64,000 nucleotides of DNA, taken from Prorocentrum cordatum. Taxonomy: Eukaryota > Sar > Dinophyceae > Prorocentrales > Prorocentraceae. Within the stretch, counting starts at the first letter, position 1, and every line of letters starts with the position of its first letter. Below, one piece after another: positions 1-10,692 of this stretch. Under the pieces are notes generated by a model. The model worked only from the letters and a program-made list of their open reading frames with translations, was not told the origin of the DNA and did not search any database. The DNA lies in NCBI GenBank assembly GCA_963575745.1, contig CAUYUJ010014189.1, positions 65,001 through 129,000 of the forward strand, written 5' to 3'. Both the position numbers and the translations under genes were made by a program.

Positions 1-112
1 GAGGAGAGGAGCTGGAGGAGGAGGAGGAGGAGGAGGAGGAGGAGGAGGAGGAGGAGGAGGAGGAGGAGGAGGAGGAAAAAGAGGAGGGAAAAGCAGAAGG
101 ACAACAGTTTGG
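1..112 (+). repeat. (GGA)n microsatellite
   Basis: Near-uninterrupted GGA triplets run from the window edge, with a few GAGGAAAAA interruptions at the 3' end. The tract continues beyond the window. Confidence 0.9.
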
Positions 113-196
113 GGAGGGTGAAGAGGCCGTAATTGGCCTCAGGCCGCGCCCGCTGGCGGAAAGTTCCCCGGGGGGGTGGGGTAGAAGAGGAATAAA

Positions 197-349
197 CGCC
201 ATAAATATAAACTCTTGGCGCTCCGCTCGGATTTCTTGGATCCGCGTTGGGCCCCGCTGGCGGCACATCCGGCGGCGCCCCGCCAGGGAAGAGGGTCCAG
301 CGCAGATCCGAGAAATCCGCGCGGAGCGCCAACAGTTCATGCTTATGCG
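197..349 (+). mobile_element. Introner-like foldback element, family 1, copy A
   Basis: The ends are inverted repeats. The left arm reads GGCGCTCCGCTCGGATTTCT then TGGATCCGCGTTGG; the right arm (301-331 plus the preceding CCAG) is its near-perfect reverse complement. Outside these lie a left CGCCATAAATATAAAC and a right TTCATGCTTATGCG, also roughly inverted. The element is followed by a pyrimidine tract ending TTCTTCTTCTAG (AG at 364-365), so it may be an intron whose next exon starts at 366 (reading MASLSGEASAEAEPSDGG from 372). No gene could be recognised there. Four more copies lie in this window. Confidence 0.75.
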
Positions 350-574
350 TTGTTTCTTCTTCTAGGGCGCGATGGCGTCCCTGAGCGGAGAGGCTTCGGC
401 GGAGGCGGAGCCCAGCGACGGCGGTGTAGCCCTGACTGTGATCGGGCTGTCTCGCGGGGGCTGCAGCAGGGGCGGCCCAGCCCCGCCCCCCTTCGAGCGC
501 CGTGGGGCACGCGCGGCGAGAGGCCTTTGGCCGTCTTTGGCGTCTGGGGGTGGGTGGGCGAGATGGGGGGCCTC

Positions 575-818
<244 letters not shown>

Positions 819-889
819 GAGGAGTATCATTCTTGGACGAGGAGGCCCCTTTCCTTAGGCCTCCCAATCAAATGGAGTCGAAGTAGATG

Positions 890-950
890 GGGTCGGAGGA
901 TCGCGCCGCATCGCCGATGCATCGCCGATGCATCGGCGATGCGTCGCGAT
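890..950 (+). repeat. ATCGCCGAT palindromic element, copy 1
   Basis: Contains GCATCGCCGATGCATCGCCG followed by its own reverse complement, so the core is a palindrome of ATCGCCGAT and ATCGGCGAT. Related segments lie near 3500, 38900 and 57800. Confidence 0.6.
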
Positions 951-1159
951 TTTTCGACCCTATCTACTCGGACCTCATCCAGGAGGCCTATACTTGCAGG
1001 GCCACTCTGGCTGTAAGAAGAACGACTCTGGATGTTGCCGTCAAGAGAACAACTCAGGATATGTAGCTGCCCCTGGAGATGGGGCCGCGAGTTCTGGGGA
1101 CCCACGCTGTGAAAGCGATCACGCATTGTAGACGCTTCGCGTATACCCACCATATTCAT

Positions 1160-1580
1160 CCGCTCTCTGGAATCGTCCTTGGAGCCGCAGATCAAAAGTA
1201 TACCCACCATCCTCGCCACGCCTTCTCTGGCACCGGTGCTCTCCGGCGTTGGCTTTGGCCCGCTGGCAATCAGTTCCGGCCCGCTCTCGGGGCTCGTCCT
1301 TGGGGCCGCGGTCTGTGTGCTATTTCCCCCCCGCGCTCTCTGGCGCCTGTGCTCTCCAGCGTCGGCATTTGGCCCGCTGGCAATTTTCTTGCGTGCTGCC
1401 TCTTCTCGGTTCGGCCCGCTCTCTGGAATGCCGCTGCGTGCATTCGCTAATTGCACTCCGGCGTTGGCTTTTGGCCCGCTGGCAATTATCTTGCGTGCCT
1501 TCCCATGCTTGATACGACCCGCTCTCTGGAATCGTCCTTGGAGCCGCAAGTCAAAAAAAATATACCCACCATCGCTCGCC
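1160..1580 (+). repeat. Degenerate tandem repeat with CCCGCTCTCTGGAATCGTCC motif
   Basis: Phrases such as GGCCCGCTGGCAAT, CCGGCGTTGGCTTT, CGCTCTCTGGAATCGTCCTT and TATACCCACCAT recur three to four times with variable spacing (roughly 100-130 bp). No coding signal was recognised. Confidence 0.65.
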
Positions 1581-1789
1581 CTGCACGTGGGCCTGGCTTC
1601 TTTCGACTGTTGACGCCGCGCGGCTGCCCGCTAGCGGTTGCGAGCAAAAAAGTGTACCCACCAACCCATCCAGAAACGATGTCCAGGCGAATTGAGGTGA
1701 TCAGGGAAATGCGGGAGCAACGAGGGGGACGGCCCAACCGTGCGAAACAGGGAGGACGAGAAGGAGGAGGCTGGATGGATGGATGAGGG

Positions 1790-1925
1790 AGTGGGGAGAA
1801 GGAGGATGAATAGGATGAGGAGGAGGAGGACGAGGAGGAGGAGGATGAAAAGGAGGAGGAGGATGAGTTGGAGGAGGAAGAGAAGGAGTAGGAACAGGCA
1901 GGAGGAACAGGAGGAGGAGGGCAAG
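1790..1925 (+). repeat. (GGA)n tract
   Basis: Purine-rich GGA/GAT triplets with interruptions. It is followed directly by a TCTTGGG-type array, an association repeated elsewhere in the window. Confidence 0.8.
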
Positions 1926-1934
1926 CAAAAGGGC

Positions 1935-2205
1935 CAGAGGTCTCTTGGATGCCTTTCGGAGCCTCTTGGGGTATCTCTTGGGCGCTTCTTGGTGGCCTCT
2001 TGGGATGTCTTGGGGGTCTCTTTGGCGGTCCTGGGGGGCTCTTGGGCGTCTTGGGTGCTTCGGGGGGGCCTCTTGGGGCCGCTTGTGGTCCTCTTAGGGG
2101 CCTCCTGGAGGCCTCTTGGGGGCCTATTGAGGCCATCTTGGGGCCATCTTGGGACCTCTTTGGGCTTCCTGGGCGCTTCCTGGGGTCATCTTGGAGGAAA
2201 TCGAT
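1935..2205 (+). repeat. Degenerate GGCCTCTTGGGG array
   Basis: About twenty degenerate 12-24-bp units of the type GGCNTCTTGGGG. The same array type recurs at about 4000, 23376 (inverted), 40300, 49440, 53220, 55925 and 57445 (inverted). Confidence 0.8.
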
Positions 2206-2943
2206 CAAAGAATGGGGGGGGTGGCAATTAGCCTTGCCCCCCCCCCCAAGAGGCCAAAGCGGGGCCAAAACCAAAGTAAAACCAATGATTTTGGCTTCCT
2301 CGCCGAGGTTGTTTTGACGCCCTGACCGTTCGCAGAACCCCCCGTCCAGGTCCAGGGGAGGGGGTAGGGCGAGGGTACCCCCCTCCGAAGGGGGCAGAAG
2401 GGGGTTGGAAGAGGAGCCGCCCTAGAGCACCTACGCCCAGAGGGCTGGTGGGATTCGGGGGTCCAGGGCTGACATGGAAAGACGCACTGCACGTATTCGT
2501 TGTCGAGCGTTGTCCAGCATCTGGTCGGTAGCACCAGGATACGTGTCACTCTCGCCCCCTGGGCTATCCGTCCCTGCTGCCGCCGCCGACTGTCCGGCAG
2601 CGTCATCGTGGACGTGGTCGTGCAGAGCTCCGACACCGTCCGCGGGGTGATCGGGGGACGCTAGCTGGCCCCAGATGCTCTCGAGGCTCGAGGGTCGAGT
2701 CGAGTTCTTTCGTGCGTTTCTCGTTTTTTTTGCCCTGCCAGGGGGGGCCTCTCGTCGACACGGCCGGATCCTCCCCGAGATTCTTCCCGAGGGCACCCCT
2801 CGGAGAGGTCCCGGGGCCCCGGCGCCGTCGGCGGTGCGGGCGGGGGGCGCCGGCCCTCCTGGCTGCCCGCGGCGGAGAGGCAATGGGGCCTCAATCAGAC
2901 GTCAGATGAGCCAGAGTTTCCAGGGTTTCAATGTGGTCGGACG
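2206..2943. other. Intergenic, dispersed repeat fragments
   Basis: No gene recognised. Holds G and C homopolymer runs around 2213-2250 and a segment at about 2426-2455 (CACCTACGCCCAGAGGGCTG) that recurs at 41231-41259 in the large intron of the fumarate reductase gene. The stretch 2330-2370, with a CCAGGGGAGGGGGTAGGG phrase, also recurs near 40853. Confidence 0.5.
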
Positions 2944-3023
2944 GTGGAGGAGGAGGAGGTGGAGGAGGTGAAGGATGAGGATGAGGAGGAGGCGGAGGAG
3001 GAGGAGGTTAAGGAGGAGGACCC

Positions 3024-3088
<65 letters not shown>

Positions 3089-3330
3089 CTGATGATGATG
3101 ATGATGAGGATGAGGATGAGGATGAGGATGAGTATGAGGATGAGGATGAGGATGACGATGATGATGAGGATGAGGATGAGGATGAGGATGAGGGTGAGGG
3201 TGAGGGTGAGGATGATGATGATGATGATGAGGAGGAGGAGGAGGAGGAGGAGGAGGAGGAGTAGGAGTAGGAGGAGGAGGAGGAGGAGGAGAAGGAGGAA
3301 GAGGAGGAGGAGAAGGAAGAGGAGAAGGTT
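2944..3330 (+). repeat. (GGA)n/(GAT)n/(GAGGAT)n compound microsatellite
   Basis: GGA triplets, about 25 GAT triplets, a GATGAG hexanucleotide section and again GGA. Confidence 0.95.
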
Positions 3331-3479
3331 CCAGGGTTTCAATTTGGTCGGACGGACTTCAGAGACGAGGGCCGCCATACACGACGGAATTCTCAGAGCG
3401 TGTCCTAAAGCGATCGTATCATGAGATCGTTCGCATCCCAAGTGGGACATGGGGTCGTCTTCTGTCGCCAATGCCCCCG

Positions 3480-3600
3480 AAATGCGGGGCGATGTGGAAC
3501 CCGGTTTTATCCATCCCGACGTGGCCGATGCATCGCCGGTAAATCGGCGATGCGGAGCGATTCCAGGCCCCATCTGCTCAAGCCCCATTTGGCAGGCCTC
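3480..3600 (+). repeat. ATCGCCGAT element, copy 2
   Basis: Includes CCGATGCATCGCCGGTAAAT followed by CGGCGATGCGG. Shares the palindromic core and flanking wording with copies near 890, 38940 and 57840, and again sits next to a (GAT)n tract. Confidence 0.5.
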
Positions 3601-3603
3601 TAG

Positions 3604-3651
3604 ATGAGGAAGAGGAGGGGGAGGATGAGGAGGAGAAGGAGGATGAGGAGC

Positions 3652-3700
<49 letters not shown>

Positions 3701-3802
3701 GGATGAGGATGAGGATGAGGATGATGATGCTGATGCTGATGCTGATGCTGATGCTGATGATGATGATGATGATGATGATGATGCTGATGCTGATGCTGAT
3801 GC

Positions 3803-3838
<36 letters not shown>

Positions 3839-3885
3839 GGAGGAGGAGGAGGAGGAGGAGGAGGAGGAGGAAGAGGAGGACGATG
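3604..3885 (+). repeat. (GAT)n/(GCTGAT)n/(GGA)n microsatellite
   Basis: Triplet tract with two GCTGAT hexanucleotide sections embedded in GAT. Confidence 0.95.
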
Positions 3886-4442
3886 AGTTCAAGGCCCGCC
3901 TCAGTTCAGCGCAATGTTTTTTAGCTGGTATACCCGTGCCTTGTACTCAGTTTTGTTCTCCTCCATCCTCCTCTCTCGTTCTTCAGCCCCTCGGGGACGT
4001 GTTGATGGGGCTAGGGGCCGTCTTGGGTCGTGCTGGGGGCTTCTCTTCTCAGGCCGTCGTGGAGCCGCCCGTGCCGTCTTTTGGGGCTTTCTTGAGCCGT
4101 CTTGAGCTCGTCTCGCGTCCGTCGGATTCTTCCCCAATGCCGTCCTGAGTTGAAAAGCACCCACAGTAAAAGCGTTGTGATCCGCTAGGTCTCAGGAAGG
4201 GAAAAACGCACAGATGCAATGAATCGTCGATTCCCAGGAAAATATGGGAACATATGGGAAGTGGGGGGGGAAGACAACAACCCAGAACATATGGGAAAGC
4301 ATGGGGAATCCTGTTATTTGTGTCTATTTATTTGTGTGTCCCAGGGCCCCTTCGAGGTCGTCAATCCGCCACGCACCCGCCACTGGGCAAGAGCGAGTGG
4401 CGAGGCTCGACATCCAAGGCGAAGCGGCTCGCCGCAGCCGTC
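3886..4442. other. Intergenic with short TCTTGGG array
   Basis: Positions about 4000-4115 hold a short degenerate CCGTCTTGGGGC array of the type that follows other (GGA)n tracts. The rest shows no supportable gene. Confidence 0.5.
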
Positions 4443-4640
4443 GTGTTGTTGTTCTAGTGGTTGTCGTTGTGGTTATTGTTGTTGTTGTTGGTGCTGGTTT
4501 TGTTGTTGTTCTTGTTATCGTTATTATGGTTGTTGTTGTTGTTGTTGTTGTCGTTGTGGTTGTTGTGGTTGTGGTGGATGTTTTTTTTTGGATTGTGGTT
4601 GCTGTTGCTGTTGTTGTTATTGTTGCTGTAGCTGTTGAAC
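4443..4640 (+). repeat. (TTG)n array 1
   Basis: Imperfect TTG triplets ending in GAACATTATTAATTCTAAAG, an imperfect palindrome that closes several TTG arrays here. Confidence 0.9.
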
Positions 4641-5284
4641 ATTATTAATTCTAAAGAATAATTATTGTTGGGCCCCCTGGTGCGCGCCCCCCCCGCCGCG
4701 CCTAGGCCGCAGCCACGTTTTCATCATTTTCGTGAGGAAGCCTCAGGTAATTCGAGGTGATCAAGATCCGGTTGTTTTGTTGTAATCCGTTTTCCCTTGC
4801 AAAAAACACTATAAAATGACATTTCTTGTTCTAATATAATCAAATTTCAAGAATCCCTTGCAAAAAATAAGGTAAAGTGGACATTCGCGCGCGCAAGACG
4901 AAATCCTTCCAAAAGCTTAGTGTTCGGAAGCGATTTTAACATAAAAACATCAAAAAACCAATGGTTTTTCAACAAAAAAATGTCAAAATCTCATCCCGCG
5001 CGCTCTTGCGGATTCGTAGGAAACCCAACACTTTTTAAACATTTCTGTCAAACGGGCTTTTGCGAGCAACTTTTTCGAACTTCTGCGACAACGGTTGCGC
5101 ACCTGCCAGGGCCATCATCCCTGTCAAATAATACCATGCGGGACACATTCGTTTTTTCTTCGCGCGCGCACGCCGAAATCTCCAAAAACCATTGGGTTCT
5201 TAAGAATTTTAGCACCGCGCATCATAAAATCACACGAATCGCACCGTAGGTCCTCGAAAAACACCTGCACGACTTTTCAAAATT
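4641..5284 (+). repeat. AT-rich dispersed module, copy 1
   Basis: Nearly identical to 22479-23115 and more distantly related to 36263-36812. All three start just after a (TTG)n array with GAATAATTATTGTTGGGC and end at different points. Open frames in it are shared only because copies 1 and 2 are recent duplicates; copy 3 does not keep them. Confidence 0.85.
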
Positions 5285-5331
5285 TCCACCTGCTCCGAAT
5301 AAGTGACCAAGTTCTGTGGGTGTGTACCCCA

Positions 5332-5590
5332 CGCCAGTGTAGTAGCCACGGTCGTCCGCACGCCACGAAGTGAAGTGTCCCAACGTCATAGGGCGGGAAG
5401 CTGGGTTTGGGTGGTCGCGAAGAGTCGTTTGGATATTTGGTAGAGCTTGTAATGCCCCCCCACGAAGTGGGGGTATTGCCTGGTGTCGTATGAAAACCCT
5501 GGCACTGGGGAGAACACCACGCGTTCGGGTAAAATGATTGTTGTTGCTGTTGTTGTTGTTGTTGTTGTTGTTGTGATTGTTGTGGAATAT
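5332..5590 (+). repeat. GTAGTAGCCACGG module, copy a, with (TTG)n
   Basis: Matches 30230-30432 and 36838-37032. Contains a CCCCCCCACGAAGTGGGGG hairpin near 5455-5475 and leads into a short (TTG)n at about 5538-5585. Confidence 0.8.
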
Positions 5591-5689
5591 TCATTTCTAG
5601 AGAATAAGTGCTGTCAATCTCTGGAAACGGTTCCGCGCGCTCTGGCCACGATGTCGGCTACATTTTCCTGAAAACAGAGGCTCCCGCTC

Positions 5690-6345
5690 CAGCGTTGGCT
5701 TGCGTGTAGATGTGGGTTCTTGGAGGCCTGGCTACGACGACAACGACTTCCGCTCGATACTTCCTCACAATTTACCCCGAGACACCATGGCCAAAGAGGC
5801 CCCCGAACTCAGGAACGGCACTCTCACTCGAGATTTCCTCGCAATTCAATCTAGTTGGCGGAGGCCCAGCCAAGGGCTCCTGCTCGATACCTCCTCGCGA
5901 TTTGCTCCGAGAGCCCCTGGCCAGGAATGCCCCCGAACTCAGGAACGGCGCTCTCGCTCGAGACTGTCTCGCGACTCAATCAAGCTGGTTGAGGCCCAAC
6001 TACGACGACAAGGGCTTTCGTTTCATACTTCCTCAAGATGTATTCGCAAAGGCCCTTGCCAGATAGGCCCCCGAACTCAAGAGTGGCTCTTTTGCTCGAG
6101 ACTTTCGTGATTCGGTCAAACTGGTGGGGGCCCAGACACGGCGAAAAGGGTTCCCGTTCGATGTTTCTCCACATGTATTCCGGGAGCCCCTGGCCAGAGA
6201 GGCCCCCGAATTCAGGAACGGCGCTCTCGCTCGAGATTTCCTCGCACTTCAGTCAGTGGCCGACAAGGAAGATATTCCCTCCGTAAGTGGGTGCGATCGA
6301 AGACGAAGTGGGCGGGTATCGAGGTTTGGGTATACAGAATGTAAG
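5690..6345 (+). repeat. CTTCCTCACAATTTA/CCCGAACTCAGGAACGG repeat block, copy a
   Basis: Contains four to five degenerate units of about 130 bp carrying GAGGCCCCCGAACTCAGGAA and CGCTCTCGCTCGAGA. Ends with the conserved box GATCGAAGACGAAG then TGGGCGGGTATCGAG at about 6295. The same block recurs at 9640 and 21345. Confidence 0.8.
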
Positions 6346-6375
6346 ACACACGTGCTTACACTTATTGTCGTTTCT

Positions 6376-6545
6376 TGTTGATGTTGTCGTCGTCGTCGTC
6401 ATCGTCGTCGTCGTCGTCGTTGTTGTTGTTGCCGCTGTTGTTGCTGTTGTTGTTGTTGCTCCTGTCGTTGTTGTTGTTGCAGCTGCTGCTGTTGTTGATT
6501 TTGTTGTTGTTGTTGTCGTTGATGCTGTTGATGCTGCTGTTGTGG

Positions 6546-6610
<65 letters not shown>

Positions 6611-6612
6611 GA
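6376..6612 (+). repeat. (CGT)n/(TTG)n array 2
   Basis: Starts with CGT triplets and changes to TTG. Ends in GAACTCTCATTTCTGAAGAA, a variant of the array-closing palindrome. Confidence 0.9.
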
Positions 6613-7280
6613 ACTCTCATTTCTGAAGAACAGTTATTGTTGATCCCCCCACCGGTGCATATTTTTTTGCAATCGATGTGTGCCCCTCGACGCTCGCACC
6701 TTGTTTTTTGACAGGGAACGTCTTGATGCTCAAATTGGGCCCCTGGCCCCCCCCAGATTACAACAACAATGTTTTTCGCTTGAGATTTCCTCCAAATTTA
6801 CTCAGGACCCCCGCTCCTGAGACTTCTTCACGATTTACTCAGGATCGGTGCTCCCGCCTGTGACTTCCTTGCAATTTAGTCAGGACCTCCGCTCCCATGT
6901 GAGACTTCCTCACAATTTACTCAGGAACGGCGCTCCATTTTTGAGACTTCCTCGCAATTGAGTCAAGACGTCGTCGCAATTCAATCAAGGCCCCCGCTCC
7001 CGCCAGAGAACGCCTCACATTTTATTCAGGAATTGCGCTCTCGCCTGTGACTTCCATGCAATTTATTCAGACATCGTGCTTTCGACGCTCAGGAAACAGG
7101 CTGCGCCAAGGACGCCGTTATAATTTACTTAGTAATCGCGCTCTCGCCATACTCAGTCAACCCGCTTGAATGTCCCACCCGCCCGACCCGCCCGTCAGGG
7201 GGTCGCCCGCCCATCGTGGGCTCCCGCCCAGGACTTCCTTCAGGAACGGCGCTTTCGCCTAGGATTTCCTCGAACGTTCA
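6613..7280 (+). repeat. GGGCCCCTGGCCCCCC/TGAGACTTCCT block, copy a
   Basis: A leader reading CTCGCACCTTG...ACAGGGAACGTCTTGATGCT precedes about ten short degenerate units with GAGACTTCCTC and ATTTACTCAGGA. Related blocks occur at 7872, 30565, 31410 and 33650. Confidence 0.75.
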
Positions 7281-7650
7281 CGCTCTTACCTTCCTGCTCC
7301 TCCTCCCTCTCCCTCCTCCCTCCTCCCTCCTCTCCTCCTTTCTCTCTCTCTCTCTCTCTCTCCCTCCTTTCTTCCCTCATCCTGATGCCTCTCTGCCCCA
7401 TCCCCTCTCCCTCCTCTCCCTCGTTCCTTCTCCCTCCCCTCTCCTGCCTCCTCCCTCCCTCGTTCTTTCTCTCGCTCCCCTCTCTCTCTCTCTTTCTCTA
7501 CCTCTCTTATCTGTCGTTCTCTCTCTTTCTCTCTCTGCCTCTAATCAGCCGCCCCCCTCTTCGCTCCTTCTCTCCTGGCGTTTTCCATCTTCCTTCGTCC
7601 CTCCCCCTCCCTTCCTCCCACTCTCCCTCGTTCTCCCCCTCTTCTTTTTG
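7281..7650 (+). repeat. Pyrimidine-rich CT tract
   Basis: Mostly CTCCCT, CTCTCT and CCTCC runs with no supportable gene. Confidence 0.85.
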
Positions 7651-7744
7651 CCGGGCCCACACCAATTCCAATGGCGGGCACATGTACGCCCACGAAGGAT
7701 TGTCCGCCCGTTCAGGTTTGCCCGCCTGTGTAAGCCCGCCGCCC

Positions 7745-7862
7745 CCCGCAAAGAGAAATCATCCCCCCAAAGGGGGTGTGACCGAAGACAAAAAGGGCGG
7801 GTATCAAGAGTGTGGGGAACTCGTTTTGAATGACACGGGCAAGTAAGAGCGAACAGTCTTAT
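7745..7862 (+). repeat. Conserved hairpin box followed by AAGAGCGAACAGTCTTA
   Basis: CCCCCCAAAGGGGG hairpin, then GACCGAAGACAAAAAGGGCG and GGTATCAAGAG. This is one of nine copies of the box. Confidence 0.7.
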
Positions 7863-7871
7863 AATAACCGT

Positions 7872-8250
7872 TGAACTTTCATTCGCATTGTTTTTCAATT
7901 GAAGTGCCCCTCCCTGCGCTCGCACTTGGTTTTTCTATCAGGGAATGTCTTGACGCTCAAACTGGGCCCCTGGCCCCCGGGTTACCACAACAGCGGCTCC
8001 CGCTTGAGACTTCGTCACAATTTAGCCAGGGCACCCGCTCCAGCCTGAGATTTCCTGGCATTTTATTCAGGAGTCGCGCTCTCTCTTGGGACTTCTTTAC
8101 AATTTATTGAGGACTCGCTCTCTCGGCGCTCTGGAGTCGCGCTCTCGCTGGATACGTGCTTGCACTTTACGCAAGAATAGCGCCGCGCTCCCGACACTCA
8201 GGCGCCCAGGAGTCGCGCTGACGCCTACGACTCCCTCACACATTATTTAG
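7872..8250 (+). repeat. GGGCCCCTGGCCCCC block, copy b
   Basis: Same leader and degenerate GAGACTTC/ATTTA units as 6613-7280. Leads directly into the 42-bp minisatellite. Confidence 0.7.
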
Positions 8251-8254
8251 GAAT

Positions 8255-9110
8255 CGGGTGCAGCCCTTCGTTGCCCCCTTGCTGCCCTTCGTGGCCCCGT
8301 TGCAGCCCTTCGTGGCCCTCTCGCGGCCATTCGTGGCCCCGTTGCAGCCCGTTGTGGCCCCCTCGTTGTCCTTCGTGGCCCCATCGCAGCCCTTAGTGGC
8401 CCCCTCCGCTGCCCTTCATGGCCCCGCTGCAGCCCTTCGTGGCCCCCTCGCTGCCCTTCGTGGCCCCGTTGCAGCCCTTCGTGGCCCCCTTGCTGCCCGT
8501 CGTGGCCCCGTTGCAGCCTTTCGTGGCCCCTTCGCTGCCCTCCGTGGCCCCGTTGCATTCCCTCGTGACCCCCTCGCTGTTCTTCGCGGCCCCGTTGCAG
8601 CCCTTCGTGGCCCCCTCGCTACCCTTCGTGGCCCCGTTGCAGCCCTTCGTGGCCCCCTCGCTGCCCTTCGTGGTCCCACATATGTATGCCCTTCGTGGCC
8701 CCCTCTCGTCCGCGCCTGTCGTGGCCCCATATGCATGCACTTTGTGGCCCCGCTGTCGCCCTTCGTGGCCCCCTCGCTGCCCTTCGTGGCCCCGTTGCTG
8801 CCCTTAGTGGCCCCGTCCTTGCCTTCCGCGGCCCAATATACGTGTGCCCTTCGTGACCCCTGCTCGTTCGCGCCCGTCGTGGCCCCATGTGCATGCCCTT
8901 CGTGGCCCCGCTGTCGCCTTTTGTGGCCCCCTCGCTGTCCTACGTGGCCCCGTTGCTTCCCTCAGTGGCCCCGTCGTTGCCTTCCGTGGCCCTATTATCT
9001 GCTCTTCGTGGCCCCCGCTCGTTCGCGCTCTTCGTGGCCCCATACGCATTCCCTTCGTGTCCCCGCCGTCGCCCTTCGTGGCCTACGTGCCTTTCGTGGC
9101 CCTGCTGTCG
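8255..9110 (+). repeat. 42-bp minisatellite, array 1 (CGTGGCCCCGTTGCAGCCCT type)
   Basis: Alternating 21-bp half units, CTTCGTGGCCCCGTTGCAGCC and the CCCTCGCTGCC variant, repeated about 35-40 times. Four arrays of this type occur (also 31825, 33995, 35405). All six frames stay open through it because of composition, so the long proline/alanine or arginine frames are not taken as proteins. Confidence 0.9.
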
Positions 9111-9410
9111 TTCTCTCTCTCGCTCTCGTTTTCGCTCGTCGTCGTCGTCGCCGTCGTCGTCGTCGACGACGTCGTCGTCGTCGTGGTCGGTCCCCTGTCC
9201 GTCCCCCTTGGGGTCGGGTTGCCGCCGATCAGCGCTGCCGCTGGCCAGGCCGACGGTCCGCGGCCGCCCCGCCGCTTGCCGGGGCCTGGCCTGCAGGGAA
9301 GAAAGGTATACCCTCCAAAAGGGGTACGATCGAAGACGAAGAGGGCGGGTATCGAGGGTTCGGGAACTACGCGTCAACGGACATTCGAGCAGATAAGAGC
9401 GAACAGTCTT
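9110..9410 (+). repeat. Post-minisatellite module: (CTCGCT)n, (GTC)n, GC-rich segment and hairpin box
   Basis: The GC-rich piece (GTCCCCCTTGGGGTCGGGTT, then CCAGGCCGACGGTCCGCGG) recurs at about 32710-32820 and 35715-35825. The box GATCGAAGACGAAGAGGGCG lies at 9328. Confidence 0.8.
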
Positions 9411-9412
9411 AC

Positions 9413-9492
9413 AACGATTGTTGTTGTTGTTGGTATTGTTGTAACAGTTGTAATTGTTGTTGTTGTTGTTGTTGTTGTTGTTCTTGTTGTTC

Positions 9493-9532
<40 letters not shown>

Positions 9533-9595
9533 GGTGGTGGTGGTGGTGGTGGTGGTGGTTGTTGTTGTTGTTGTGTTGTGTTGAGTTGAGTTGAG
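9413..9595 (+). repeat. (TTG)n/(GGT)n array 3
   Basis: TTG triplets with a short GTG section, preceded by AAGAGCGAACAGTCTTACAA. Confidence 0.9.
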
Positions 9596-9639
9596 AATAT
9601 CTACATCTACACAATAATATTTTTTGATATCCGGAACCG

Positions 9640-10365
9640 GTTCTGGGCGCTCTGGCCTTGAAGCCGGTTACATCTTTTCTGTAAGCAAGGACTCCTGCAT
9701 GAGCGTTGGCTTGAGTGTAGAACTGGGCCCGTGGAGGCGTTGCTACGACGATAACGACTCTCGCTCGATACTTCCTCACAATTTATCCCAAGACACCCTG
9801 GCCAGGGATGCGCCCGAACTCAGGAACGGCGCTCGCGTTCGAGACGTCTTAGCAAACCGGTTAAGTTGGCGGAGGCCCAGCCGCGACGACAAGGGCTCCT
9901 GCTCGATACTTCTTCACGATTTACTCCGAGAGCCCCTGGCCCGGAAAGCCCCCGAACTCATGAACGGCGCTCTCGCTTGAGACTTCATCGCAATTCGGTT
10001 AAGTCGGCGGAGGCCCAGCTGCGATGACAAGGGCTCCCGTTCGTATTTCCGGATGATTTATTCGCAAAGGCCCTTGCCAGAGAGGCCCCCGAACTCAAAA
10101 GTGGCGCTCTCGCTCGAAAGGTTCTCGTAATTCAGGCAAGTTGGCGGGGGCCCAGACACGGCGACAAGGAACCCCTGGCCAGACAGCCCCCCGAATTCAG
10201 GAACGGCGCTCTCGCTCGAGATTTCCTCGCACTTCAGTCAGTGGCCGGCAAAGTGGATATTCCCCCCCGAAAGGGGGTGCAATCGAAGACGAAGTGGGCG
10301 GGTATCGAGTGTTGGGGTTTGCAGAATGCAAGACACGCGTGTCCGTCAGAGCGAACAGTCTTAAC
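9640..10365 (+). repeat. CTTCCTCACAATTTA/CCCGAACTCAGGAACGG block, copy b
   Basis: Homologous to 5690-6345 over its whole length, ending in the CCCCCCGAAAGGGGG hairpin, the conserved box at 10281 and GAGCGAACAGTCTTAA. Confidence 0.8.
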
Positions 10366-10512
10366 ATTTTTTTTTTTTTTTTTTTGTTTGTTGGTGTGTT
10401 TGTTTGTTTTTGTTTGTATGTTTGTTTGTTTTGTTTGTGTTTGTTTATGTTTGTTTGTTTTTGTTTGTTGTTGTTGTGGTTGTTGTTGTGGTTGTTGTGG
10501 TTGTGATTGTGG

Positions 10513-10568
<56 letters not shown>

Positions 10569-10615
10569 ATTGTTGTTGTTGTTGTTGTTGTTGTTGCTGT
10601 TCTTGCTGCTGCTGC

Positions 10616-10664
<49 letters not shown>

Positions 10665-10692
10665 CGTTGTTGTTTGTTTGTTTTTGGGATAA
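10366..10692 (+). repeat. T-run, (TTTG)n and (TTG)n array 4
   Basis: A T homopolymer, then TTTG/TTTGT units, about 35 TTG triplets and a TTGCTG hexanucleotide section. Confidence 0.9.

Noticed and set aside
4920-5249. 109-codon frame shared by AT-rich modules 1 and 2
   Set aside because: Identity is explained by recent duplication of the DNA. The third, older copy does not retain the frame.
8258-9589. 443-codon frame through the CGTGGCCCC minisatellite
   Set aside because: The repeat is open in several frames on both strands, and the frame runs on into (TTG)n. No initiation context or conservation at codon level was seen.
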